NCBI RefSeq assembly: GCF_007858435.1
Contig: NZ_VIGW01000020.1
Span: 1 to 34,297, forward strand
Source: Tsukamurella asaccharolytica
GTDB taxonomy: Bacteria; Actinomycetota; Actinomycetes; Mycobacteriales; Mycobacteriaceae
Direction of reading: 5' to 3'
Length of the DNA: 34,297 bases
The notes below the pieces were generated by a model. That model worked only from the letters and a program-made list of their open reading frames with translations. It did no database searches and was not told the DNA's origin. The translations under genes were made by a program, and so were the position numbers. Positions 1 to 7,954 of the stretch are shown piece by piece; within the stretch, counting starts at the first letter, position 1; every line of letters starts with the position of its first letter.

Positions 1-1093
1 CGCCGACACGCCCGTCGTGCGGGACGACGGTGCCGCCCACGCGGGCGGCGAGGCGCTCCGCGCGGCGGCGCAGGTCCTCGGGGTCGGCGTGCAGGTAGGC
101 GAGGACGGGCGCCTCGGGTCCGCCGACGGTGGCCTCCAGCGCGGCGAGCACGAGCTTGTCGGCGCGGACGGCCCGCGCGAGGGGGTGTTTCGCGAGCCGG
201 GAGACGAGTTCCGCGCGGCCGAGCAGGATCCCGGCCTGGGGACCGCCGAGGAGCTTGTCGCCGCTCGCGGTCACCACGTCGGCGCCCGCCGCGAGGGCGG
301 AGGCGGCGTCGGGCTCGCCGGGCAGGGCCGGGTCGGCGGCGAGGAGCCCGCTGCCGAGGTCCATCACCAGCGGGACGTCGCCGCACACCGTGCGCAGCTC
401 GGCGAGGGGCACGTCGGCCGTGAAGCCCTCGACGCGGAAGTTGCTGGGGTGCACCTTGAGTACGCACCCGGTCTCCGGCCCGATCGCCTCCGCGTAGTCC
501 CGCGCGTGGGTGCGGTTCGTGGTGCCGACCTCGCGCAGGCGGGCGCCCGTGGAGGCGATGAGGTCCGGCAGCCGGAAGCCCGCGCCGATCTCGATCAGCT
601 CGCCCCGGCTGATGACCACCTCGCGGCCCGCGGCGAGCGCGGTGGTGGCGAGGACGAGGGCCGCGGCGCCGTTGTTGACCACGAGTGCTTCCTCCGCGGC
701 GGGGCACGCGGCGAGCAGTGCCGCGCGGGCGGCGACGCCGCGCTTGCTCCGCGCGCCGGTGCCCAGGTCGAGCTCGACGTCGGTGTATCCGGCGGCGTCG
801 ACAAGGGCCGCGACCGCCGCGCCCGACAGCGGAGCCCGGCCGAGGTTGGTGTGCACCACGACGCCGGTGGCGTTGAGCACCGGCCGCAGCGAGGCGGGCG
901 ACGCGCCCGCCAGCTGACGCTCGACGGAGCCCGCGACCTCCTCCGGCGCGAGCTCGCCGCGGCGCGCCGCCTCCTGCGCGGCGACGACGGCGGCGCGGAC
1001 CCTACGCTCGCCGAGCCGATCCGCGGCGGCGACCATCGCGGGCGCGGCGAGGAGGTGGTCGGTGCGGGGAATCCGACTGCGGGGGTCCGTCAT
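1..1093 (-). CDS. selA: L-seryl-tRNA(Sec) selenium transferase, C-terminus cut by window edge
   Basis: This PLP enzyme converts Ser-tRNA(Sec) to Sec-tRNA(Sec) in the cytoplasm, using selenophosphate from SelD. Seen: 364 codons run from an ATG at 1093 to the window edge without a stop. The conserved stretch LNATGVVVHTNLGRAPLS lies at about residues 73-90, and SGDKLLGGPQAG at about 277-288 holds the probable PLP lysine, Lys280. SelA proteins are usually 430-470 residues, so roughly 70-100 residues are missing to the left. The start is supported by an AGGAGG-type ribosome binding site about 6 nt upstream. The selenocysteine tRNA gene lies 48 nt upstream on the same strand, so the two are probably co-transcribed. 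SelB, which often follows selA, would be outside the window. The family call is secure; only the missing C-terminus limits it. Confidence 0.97.
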   Translation of the reverse strand, partial: MTDPRSRIPRTDHLLAAPAMVAAADRLGERRVRAAVVAAQEAARRGELAPEEVAGSVERQLAGASPASLRPVLNATGVVVHTNLGRAPLSGAAVAALVDAAGYTDVELDLGTGARSKRGVAARAALLAACPAAEEALVVNNGAAALVLATTALAAGREVVISRGELIEIGAGFRLPDLIASTGARLREVGTTNRTHARDYAEAIGPETGCVLKVHPSNFRVEGFTADVPLAELRTVCGDVPLVMDLGSGLLAADPALPGEPDAASALAAGADVVTASGDKLLGGPQAGILLGRAELVSRLAKHPLARAVRADKLVLAALEATVGGPEAPVLAYLHADPEDLRRRAERLAARVGGTVVPHDGRVG

Positions 1094-1141
1094 CCGCCCT
1101 CCTCCGGGGGTCTCGCCGTGGTCCGCCGCGCCGGCGGAGTG

Positions 1142-1237
1142 TGGCGGAGGTGGACGGGAATCGAACCCGCCAGGCCGAGATACTCGACCTCACCGGTTTT
1201 GAAGACCGGGGGGCCCACCAGGAACCCGGACACCTCC
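1142..1237 (-). tRNA. selC: Selenocysteine tRNA (anticodon UCA)
   Basis: This tRNA decodes UGA as selenocysteine. On the minus strand the 96-nt gene has an acceptor GGAGGUG pairing with CACCUCC, a discriminator G, and an encoded CCA at 1144-1142. The anticodon arm is CCGGU-CUUCAAA-ACCGG, with anticodon UCA at 1202-1200. The variable arm has an 8-bp stem (AGGUCGAG/CUCGGCCU) closed by a UAU loop, and the T arm is GCGGG-UUCGAUU-CCCGU. The long variable arm, UCA anticodon, extended length and neighbouring selA and selD all point to tRNA-Sec rather than a suppressor tRNA or tRNA-Ser. Confidence 0.97.
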
Positions 1238-1244
1238 GTCGACC

Positions 1245-1250
1245 AACATA
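1245..1250 (-). promoter_or_regulatory. -10 box (TATGTT) for selC-selA
   Basis: TATGTT on the minus strand sits 7 nt before the mature 5' G of tRNA-Sec at 1237, so transcription may start at or next to the mature tRNA end. No good -35 hexamer is visible. Inferred from spacing only. Confidence 0.5.
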
Positions 1251-1287
1251 GACCTCCGTCCCGGGCCTCGGGCCGGACCGGTCGGGA

Positions 1288-1293
1288 TAGCGT
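1288..1293 (+). promoter_or_regulatory. -10 box (TAGCGT) for leaderless selD
   Basis: TAGCGT is followed by 6 nt and then the selD ATG at 1300, and no Shine-Dalgarno sequence is placed to serve this start. This is the mycobacterial leaderless arrangement. The selC and selD promoters face away from each other within the 62-bp gap. Confidence 0.55.
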
Positions 1294-1299
1294 GGGAGC

Positions 1300-2289
1300 A
1301 TGACCGCAGACCTCGCCCGGCTCACGTCCTTCGCGCACGGCGGCGGCTGCGCCTGCAAGATCCCGCCGGGCGAGCTGGAGGAGGCCGTGCGGGGCCTGCA
1401 GGGGCAGATCGCGCCGGACGTGCTCGTCGGGCTGGACGACGGGGACGACGCCGCGGCGGTCCGGCTCTCGGACGACCTGGCCGTGCTCTCCACCGCGGAC
1501 TTCTTCACGCCGGTGGTCGACAGCGCCTACGACTGGGGGCGCATCGCCGCGGCCAACGCCCTCTCGGACGTCTACGCGATGGGCGGGCGGCCGGTGATGG
1601 CGATCAACCTCGTGGGCTGGCCTCGCGAGCAGCTGCCGATGGAACTCATGACCGAGGTGCTGCGCGGCGGTGCGGCCGTTGCGCAGGAGGCCGGGTGCCC
1701 GGTGATCGGCGGGCACAGCATCGACGATCCCGAGCCCAAGTACGGCATGGCGGTGACCGGCGTCGCGCACCCGGACCGGCTGCTGCGCAACGACTCCGCC
1801 GCCGTCGGTCTGCCCCTCACTCTGACCAAGCCGATCGGCGTGGGCCTGCTCAACAACCGGCACAAGCGCACCGGCGAGGTCTTCGAGGCCGCGATCACGA
1901 CCATGACGGCGCTCAACCGCGACGCCGCGGCCGCGGCCCTCGCGGCGGGCGCCCGCGCGGCCACCGACGTCACCGGGTTCGGCCTGCTCGGGCACCTGTA
2001 CAAGATGTGCCGGGCGTCGGGCGTCGCGGCGGAGATCGACGCCGCGGCGGTGCCGCTGGTCGACGGCGCGCGCGAGGCCCTGCGGGACGGCTTCGTCTCG
2101 GGCGGCACGCGCCGGAACCTCGACTGGGTGGCGCCGCACCTGGACGCCGACGGCGCCGCAGAGGACGACCTGCTGCTTCTCGCCGACGCGCAGACCTCCG
2201 GCGGGCTGCTGATCGTGGGCGAGGTGCCGGGCTACCCGGTTGTCGGCCGGACCGTCGCCGGGCCGGCGGGCCGCATGGTCATCCGGTGA
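1300..2289 (+). CDS. selD: Selenide, water dikinase (selenophosphate synthetase)
   Basis: This enzyme makes selenophosphate, the selenium donor for SelA, from selenide and ATP. It has 329 residues. Seen: the N-terminal active-site loop HGGGCACK at residues 13-20, with Cys17 and Lys20 at the positions known to be essential in E. coli SelD; an Asp-rich ATP/Mg region (LDDGDDAAAV, about 45-54); and DVTGFGLLGHL further in, typical of the AIR-synthase-like fold. The residue-17 position, which is selenocysteine in some organisms, is an ordinary TGC cysteine here. The gene is divergent from selC-selA. Its last 11 bases overlap, on the opposite strand, the end of the NrfD gene of the formate dehydrogenase operon, so the Sec machinery and its client are back to back. 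The ATG at 1300 looks leaderless. Confidence 0.97.
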   Translation: MTADLARLTSFAHGGGCACKIPPGELEEAVRGLQGQIAPDVLVGLDDGDDAAAVRLSDDLAVLSTADFFTPVVDSAYDWGRIAAANALSDVYAMGGRPVMAINLVGWPREQLPMELMTEVLRGGAAVAQEAGCPVIGGHSIDDPEPKYGMAVTGVAHPDRLLRNDSAAVGLPLTLTKPIGVGLLNNRHKRTGEVFEAAITTMTALNRDAAAAALAAGARAATDVTGFGLLGHLYKMCRASGVAAEIDAAAVPLVDGAREALRDGFVSGGTRRNLDWVAPHLDADGAAEDDLLLLADAQTSGGLLIVGEVPGYPVVGRTVAGPAGRMVIR

Positions 2290-3367
2290 TCGAGTCGCCC
2301 GTGTTCCCGGCTGCGCGGCGCGCGGCGAGGCGCCGCTTCTGGGGCTCGATCGTGTAGCGCGGATCCTTCGCAGATTCGAGGCCGGCCTCGAAGACGCCGA
2401 ACCGCGTGCACGCCGAGGCCGCGACGAGCGCCCCGCCGGACAGGGCGGCGAGGCCCCGTCGGACCCGGCCCCGGCGACCTCCCGTGAGCAGTGCGCCCAC
2501 GCCCCCGGCGATGGCGAGCCGCTCGGCCCAGCGCATGAGCTTCCCCGGCGTGCCGTGGTGCAGGGGCTCGGCGGCCACGGGGTCCATGCGGGCCTCCATG
2601 ATCCGGGTCGCGGCGACGTCGCCGATCACGCCGAGCACCGCAAGGTTCCGGGCCGGCGCCGCCTCCGCGGCCGGCGTGGTGACCAACGCCAGGCCGCCGG
2701 CCGCAAGGCTCGCGGAGCTGACGAAGACGAACGGCAGGTCCCGGTAGGCGGCGTTCCACGTGGGCATCGCCGTATCCGCGAGCAGGACCGCGGTGTACGC
2801 CGCCAGCGGCGCGGCGACGACAGCCGCACCGAGCCCGGCGGGCGCCTCCCCGAGTCGCAGCACCGTCCGCAGCGGGCCGAGCGGGAGCCGCTCGCCGAGG
2901 AGACGGTCGACCTCCACCGCCGCGGCGACGCCGATCATGCCGCTGTAGCCGGAGAGGATCCAGGAGCCGACGCTCATGGGCGAGGTCACCTTGAACGTGC
3001 GCATCATGTGCAGGAAGCGTTCCGGGCGGCCGAGGTCCGCGACCAGTGCGAGCGCGCCGACGCCCGCGGCGCCCAGGCCGGCGAGGCGGGCGTTGCGCCG
3101 CAGCGCGGGATACCCGGCGAGCTGCGCCCCCGCGGCGAGCAGGCCGGATCCGCCCGCGATACCGCCGAGGACGAGGTACGCGCCGACGGGCGCCTCCCAC
3201 GGCGGCGGCTTCACGATCGGGTGGCCGTAGTAGCTGTCGACGTGCTCGATCACGGCCTCGGGCACCACGACGTCGTCGGGCCGGCGCCGCTTCGGCGCGC
3301 CGTCGCCGCGCGTGCCGCGGCGCTCGGGCCGGGGCGGTCGGAACTGGTCGAACTCGGAGCTGGTCAC
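2279..3367 (-). CDS. Formate dehydrogenase membrane anchor, NrfD-like
   Basis: Probable integral membrane subunit that anchors the formate dehydrogenase and passes electrons to quinone (inferred from the NrfD/PsrC family). It has 362 residues. About the first 60 are polar and basic. They are followed by a series of hydrophobic segments (about 62-82, 95-112, 131-150 and further pairs toward the C-terminus), with the family-like PTWNAAYRDLPFVFVSSA stretch in the middle. It is not the cytochrome b556 type of anchor (FdnI/FdoI). The start is the GTG at 3367, which overlaps the beta-subunit stop as GTGA, so the two are translationally coupled. The C-terminal end overlaps selD by 11 bases in a convergent arrangement. 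A GC-rich tail of about 40 basic residues follows the last hydrophobic stretch. Confidence 0.85.
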   Translation of the reverse strand: MTSSEFDQFRPPRPERRGTRGDGAPKRRRPDDVVVPEAVIEHVDSYYGHPIVKPPPWEAPVGAYLVLGGIAGGSGLLAAGAQLAGYPALRRNARLAGLGAAGVGALALVADLGRPERFLHMMRTFKVTSPMSVGSWILSGYSGMIGVAAAVEVDRLLGERLPLGPLRTVLRLGEAPAGLGAAVVAAPLAAYTAVLLADTAMPTWNAAYRDLPFVFVSSASLAAGGLALVTTPAAEAAPARNLAVLGVIGDVAATRIMEARMDPVAAEPLHHGTPGKLMRWAERLAIAGGVGALLTGGRRGRVRRGLAALSGGALVAASACTRFGVFEAGLESAKDPRYTIEPQKRRLAARRAAGNTGDSITG

Positions 3368-4386
3368 CGGCGGCCCTTCTTCCGCGCCGAGAGGAACGAG
3401 ACCGCGGCCGCGGCGATCATGCCCGCGGCGGCGGTGCCGGCGCGCTTGTACATGGCCATGAGGTCGGCGGTGCACACCCTCGGGTCGGGCGGCAGCCCGT
3501 AGACCTCGGGCTCGTCGAGCAGCAGGAACACCGAGCCGGTGCCGCCCACGCCGTCGTCGTCGTTGGCGCCGTAGAGCCGCGCCTCGGTCATGCCCTGGGC
3601 GTGCAGCTGCGCGACGCGCTCGCGGGCCGTCGCCACCATCTCCTCGCGCTCGCCGAACTTGATCGACGTGGTGGGACAGGTCTTGGCGCAGGCCGGCGTC
3701 TCGTCGTCGCGGAGCCGGTCGTAGCAGAGGGTGCACTTCTGGGCGATGCCGCGGTTGTCGACCGGGGGCTGCTCGCCCTTGCGGTGGCCTTCGCGCACCG
3801 TCGGGGCGACGGTGCCGTCGCTACGCCGCTCGACCACGCCGAAAGGGCAGCCGGCGACGCAGGTGCCGCAGCCGTTGCAGATGTCGTTCTGCACCACGAC
3901 GGTGCCGAATTCGGTGCGCATCATGGCGCCCGTCGGGCACACGTCGAGACAGCCCGCGTGCGTGCAGTGCTTGCACACGTCGGAGGACATGAGCCAACGG
4001 AACTCCGGGGTGTCCGGCGGCGTGACGTCGGCCTCGCCCCAGGCCGGCATCTCCTCGCTCGCCGGGGCGGCGCCGCGGATCGCGGGCATGCCGAGACCGA
4101 CGAGGGCGCGGCCGGACTCGCGGGCCCGCTCGATGCGCTCGCGGTCCTGTTCGATGAAGGCCACATGCCGCCACGTGCTGGCGCCGAGCGCGACGGTGTT
4201 GTCGTAGGACATGCCCGTGAGCTCGAGGTCCCCGTCGCGCGGGTTGCGGTTCCACTCCTTGCACGCCACCTCGCACGCCTTGCAGCCGATGCAGATGGAC
4301 GTGTCCGTGAAGAAGCCGCGCCGCGCCTCGTGCACGTGCCAGTGCGCGTCGGCACTCGGGTCGGTGGGGCCGGTCAGCTGTCCCAT
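3364..4386 (-). CDS. Formate dehydrogenase beta subunit, four [4Fe-4S] clusters
   Basis: Electron-transfer subunit linking the catalytic alpha subunit to the membrane anchor. It has 340 residues and sixteen cysteines in four ferredoxin-type sets: 32/35/38/42, 138/141/146/150, 170/173/176/180 and 218/221/233/237. This is the FdnH/FdoH layout. A hydrophobic helix at about 316-332, followed by a basic tail (SARKKGRR), resembles the single C-terminal anchor helix of FdnH. The ATG at 4386 overlaps the alpha-subunit stop by 13 bases, and the stop overlaps the NrfD GTG, so all three genes form one tightly coupled operon. There is no signal peptide. fdoH or fdnH would be the closest E. coli name, but the different membrane anchor makes me withhold a symbol. 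Confidence 0.93.
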   Translation of the reverse strand: MGQLTGPTDPSADAHWHVHEARRGFFTDTSICIGCKACEVACKEWNRNPRDGDLELTGMSYDNTVALGASTWRHVAFIEQDRERIERARESGRALVGLGMPAIRGAAPASEEMPAWGEADVTPPDTPEFRWLMSSDVCKHCTHAGCLDVCPTGAMMRTEFGTVVVQNDICNGCGTCVAGCPFGVVERRSDGTVAPTVREGHRKGEQPPVDNRGIAQKCTLCYDRLRDDETPACAKTCPTTSIKFGEREEMVATARERVAQLHAQGMTEARLYGANDDDGVGGTGSVFLLLDEPEVYGLPPDPRVCTADLMAMYKRAGTAAAGMIAAAAVSFLSARKKGRR

Positions 4387-7300
4387 CGGGCCTCCCTCGG
4401 CGGCGTGAGCCGCACGTTGTCCGTCGACGTGGTGACGCCCGCCCGGTCGCGGTAGCTCTGCACCAGTTCCTCCAGCGCCGCGCCGCGCGGCCGCCGGCCC
4501 GCGATGACGGTGCAGGAACCCACCTTCGACTCCTGGATCTGCGTGTTCGGGTCGAGCGTGACCCCGATGAGGTCGTTGGCGGCGTCGCCCGTGACCACGG
4601 CGTCGCTGCCGACGCCCCAGTGGTAGGGCAGGCCGACCTGGTGCACGGTGCGCCCGCCGATCGTCAACGGCCGCATCCGCTCGGTGACCAGCACGCGGCA
4701 CTCGATCGCGGCGCGCGGCGAGATGATCGTGGCCCAGCCCTCGTTCTCGAGCCCGCACTCCGCGGCGAGCCCCGGGGAGACCTCGCAGAACATCTCCGGC
4801 TGCAGCTCCGCCAGGTACGGCGACCAGCGGCTCATGCCGCCGGCGGTGTGGTGCTCGGTGAGCCGGTAGGTGGTGAAGACGTACGGGTAGACGTCCGCGC
4901 CCGGATCACCCGCGCTGGGCGCGTCGAGGTTGTCCTCGCGCGGGAACATCACCCGCGCAGGCGCCTGCTGCTGCGGGTAGATCGCATTGCGCACCGGCGA
5001 CTCCTGCGCCTCGTAGTGGGTCGGCAGCGGACCGTCGACGAGGCCCGTCGGCGCGAAGAGCCAGCCCTTGCCGTCGGACTGCATGATGAACGGGTCGTCG
5101 CCGGCGAGGGCGCCGACCCCCGTCGCCCCGGGTTCGGGGACGGTGCCGGGGGCGAGCGTGGCCGGGAAGTCGGGGACGTCGGGCCCGGCCCACCGGCCCG
5201 CGGCCTCGTCCCACCACAGGTACTTCTTGCGCTCGCTCCACGGGCGCCCCTGCGGGTCCGCCGAGGCGCGGTTGTAGAGGATCCGCCGGTCGGCGGGCCA
5301 AACCCAGCCCCATTCGGACTGCGTGATGCCGCCACCGCCCTGCGGGACGCGGCGCGCGGAGTGATTGGCACCGTCGGCGTAGACGCCCGTGTAGATCCAG
5401 CAGCCCGCGATCGTCGAGCCGTCCGCCGTCAACTGCGTGTACGAAGTGAGATTCTTTCCCGCGTCGGGCCCGGAGACGAAGCGGCCGTTGATCTCCGAGA
5501 GCACCGCCTCGGGATCGGGGTTGCCGTGCGCGTCGGGCGGGTAGTCCCAGGTGAGATCCAGCAGCGGGCGGTCGCGCTCATCGGTCGAACCGGCGAGCCG
5601 CTGCCGGATCCGGAGGCCGAGGTCGTAGAAGAAGTCGAGCTCGCTCTGGGCCTGACCCGGCGGCTGCACGGCCTGGTGGCGCCACTGCAGCATCCGCTGG
5701 GTCTGCGTGAACGAGCCGGCCTTCTCGACGTGCGTGGCGGCCGGCATGAAGAAGACCTCGGTGCCGATGTCCTCGGTGCGCAGCTCGCCCGAGGCGATCT
5801 CGGGGCCGTCCTTCCACCACGTCGCCGACTCGATCATGTTGAGGTCGCGCACCACGAGCCACTTGAGCTTCGCCATACCCATGCGCTGCTGTCGCCCGTT
5901 CGCGGATCCGACCGCGGGGTTCTGGCCGAGCACGAAGTACCCGTCGACCTTCCCGTCCAGCATGGCGACGGCGGTCTGGTAGGTGCCCGCCGGTCCGTCG
6001 AGCTTCGGCAGGTAGTCGTAGGCGAAGTCGTTCTCCGCGGTCGCGGCCTCGCCGAACCAGGCCTTGAGCAAGCTGATCATGTACGTGTCGGCGTACTGCC
6101 AGTACCCCTTGCCGGTCTCCGGGCGGACCGACGCGATGTAGTCGGCGAGGGAGTCGTGCTTGCCCACCGAGGGCATCGGCAGGTAGCCGGGCAGCAGATT
6201 GAACAGCGTGGGGATGTCGGTCGAGCCCTGGATGCTGGCGTGCCCGCGCAAGGCCATGATGCCGCTGCCCGGCCGCCCGACGTTGCCCAGCAGCAACTGA
6301 AGGATGGCCGCGGTGCGGATGAACTGCGCGCCCATCGTGTGCTGCGTCCACCCGGTGGCGTAGCCGAAGCACGTCGTGCGCTCGCGACCGGAATTGCTCG
6401 TGATCGAGTCCGCCAGGTAGGTGAACTCGGCCGGCGAGATGCCGCACATGTCGGCAACGACCTCCGGGGTGTAGCGCGCGTAGTGGCGGCGCAGCACCTG
6501 GAAGACGGTCCGCGGGTCCTGCAGCGTCTCGTCGCGCCCGTCGGCGTACCGCCACGTCGACTGGTCGTACTTGCCGGTCTCCGGGTCGAACCCCGAGAAC
6601 AGTCCGTCGAGGTCCTCCGTGTCGCGGTAGTCCTCGCCGACCATCTCCGCCGCGTTGGTGTACGCCACGACGTAGTCGTGGAAGTACGCGTCGGTGGCGA
6701 GCACGTGGTTGATGAGCCCACCGAGCAGCACGATGTCCGAGCCCGCGCGGATCGGCACGTGCCGGTCCGCCACGGCGGAGGTCCGCGTGAACCGCGGGTC
6801 CACGTGGATCACCCGCGCCCCGCGGGCCTTCGCTTCAGCGACCCACTGGAACCCGACGGGGTGCGCCTCCGCCATGTTGCCACCCATGAGCACGATGCAA
6901 TCCGCGTTGGCCATGTCCTGTAGGGACTGGGTGGCGCCGCCGCGCCCGAACGAGGCTCCCAGACCGGGAACCGTGGCGGAGTGTCATATGCGGGCCTGGT
7001 TCTCGATCTGGATGGCGCCCGCGGCAGTGAACAGCTTCTTGATGAGGTAGTTCTCCTCATTGTCGAGCGTGGCGCCGCCGAGCGAGGCGATGCCCATGGT
7101 GCGGCGCAGCGGCCGCCCGTGCTCGTCGTAGTCCTGCCAGCCGTGCCGCCGAGCCTCGATGAACCGGTCGGCGATCATGTCGATCGCGGTGTCCCGGTCG
7201 AGGTCCTGCCACTCCGTGGCGTAGGGCGCGCGGTAGCGGATCTTCGTCTGCCGCAGCGGGTTGTTCACCAGCTGCTCGCTGGACGAGCCCTTGGGGCACA

Positions 7301-7550
7301 GGCGGCCGCGCGAGATGGGCGAATCCGGGTCGCCCTCGATCTGGATGACCTTCTCGTCCTTGACGTAGACCTTCTGGCCGCAGCCGACGGCGCAGAACGG
7401 GCAGACGCTCTGCACCACGCGGTCGGCGGTCTTCGTGCGCGGCTCGAGCGCACGGGTACGCGCGGACTCGACGGCCGGGCCGCGGCCGAAGACGTCGCCG
7501 GAACGGAGCTGCCGCAGTACCGGCCATTCGAGGGGGCTGAACCTCGTCAT
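4374..7550 (-). CDS. Formate dehydrogenase alpha subunit, selenocysteine-containing (UGA recoded at codon 189)
   Basis: Catalytic molybdopterin (bis-MGD) subunit oxidising formate to CO2. It is read as 1058 residues through an in-frame TGA at 6986-6984. Residues before the TGA end NQARI and those after begin HSATVPGLG, the motif that surrounds the metal-ligating Sec or Cys in FdnG/FdoG-type enzymes; this Sec is residue 189. An N-terminal [4Fe-4S] site is formed by Cys50, Cys53, Cys57 and Cys85. Then follow the large MGD-binding region (VLMGGNMAEAHPVGFQW; GYATGWTQHTMGAQ) and a C-terminal molydopterin dinucleotide-binding domain. The N-terminus has no twin-arginine signal, unlike E. coli FdnG, so a cytoplasmic-facing enzyme is inferred. 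The ATG at 7550 was chosen because a TAGGCT -10 box ends 7 nt before it; an in-frame ATG at 7616 would add 22 Arg/Pro-rich residues. Reading the TGA as a stop would split the gene in two. Confidence 0.96.
6954..6986 (-). promoter_or_regulatory. Selenocysteine UGA and SECIS hairpin
   Basis: On the minus strand the UGA (6986-6984) is followed by 11 nt and then a 7-bp stem, GGUUCCC (6972-6966) with GGGAGCC (6960-6954), closed by a GGUCU loop (6965-6961). One pair is U-G. The loop starts 18 nt after the UGA. The E. coli fdhF SECIS, from memory, has the same GGUCU loop sequence and the same 18-nt distance. SelB should bind this loop. Confidence 0.93.
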
Positions 7551-7557
7551 GCCCCTG

Positions 7558-7563
7558 AGCCTA
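7558..7563 (-). promoter_or_regulatory. -10 box (TAGGCT) for the formate dehydrogenase operon
   Basis: TAGGCT lies 7 nt upstream of the chosen alpha-subunit ATG at 7550, consistent with a leaderless transcript. No strong -35 element is visible. Confidence 0.5.
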
Positions 7564-7711
7564 GTCCCGCGCCGCGGGCGCCGCTCCGGAATCCGCGGTC
7601 GCCGCCGTGGATCCACGGGTGAGGCGCGCAGGAGTGCGTATTCGGCTTCCTGCCGACGTGGTCGGACGGTACGTATCGTGGTGCGTACACGCTCATCCGA
7701 GGAGGACCTGC

Positions 7712-7897
7712 ATGCAAACCGGTCGCGCTCTGCTGCTGGACATGGACGGCACGCTGGTGGATTCGCTCGACGGTGCCCCGCACGCGCTGGTGACGTCCGC
7801 CGACTGCATCGCCTTCGAGGACTCCGAGTCCGGCATCGCCGCGGCGAAGACCGCCGGAATGCGCGTCGACGGCGAGGGCATCCACCTGACCTTCTGA
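7712..7897 (+). pseudogene. Internally deleted HAD-superfamily phosphatase remnant (61 codons, open frame)
   Basis: The 61-residue product starts like a complete HAD sugar-phosphatase, with motif I LLLDMDGTLVDS at residues 7-18. It then jumps to a motif-II-like PHALVTSAD and straight on to the motif-IV region CIAFEDSESGIAAAKTAGM. Normal members are over 200 residues. The cap domain and the stretch carrying the motif-III lysine are absent, yet the reading frame is intact across both joins. A strong ribosome binding site (GAGGAGG, 7699-7705) precedes the ATG, and TATCGT about 35 nt upstream could be its -10 box. It cannot fold as a normal HAD enzyme. I call it a decayed gene, but expression as a mini-protein is possible. 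Confidence 0.75.
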
Positions 7898-7954
7898 CCC
7901 GGCACCGTCGGATCCAGATGAGACGGTCGGCCGCCCCGGCGACATAGAGGGGGT

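Noticed and set aside
17-1303. Long plus-strand open frame over selA and selC
   Set aside because: It is the mirror of selA in a GC-rich region and runs through the tRNA gene; its Arg/Gly-rich product resembles no protein, while the minus strand encodes SelA.
2240-3502. Plus-strand open frame over the NrfD gene
   Set aside because: Low-complexity Arg/Gly-rich shadow; the minus frame encodes a coherent multi-helix membrane protein coupled to the beta subunit.
6981-6990. TGA in formate dehydrogenase as a frameshift or nonsense mutation
   Set aside because: The frame is the same on both sides, the site is the metal-ligand position, and a SECIS hairpin plus selA, selC and selD are present, so recoding is the better explanation.
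7898-7954. ECF-type promoter before the first ECF sigma gene
   Set aside because: No convincing AAC-type -35 or CGT-type -10 pair could be seen in the 57-bp gap.
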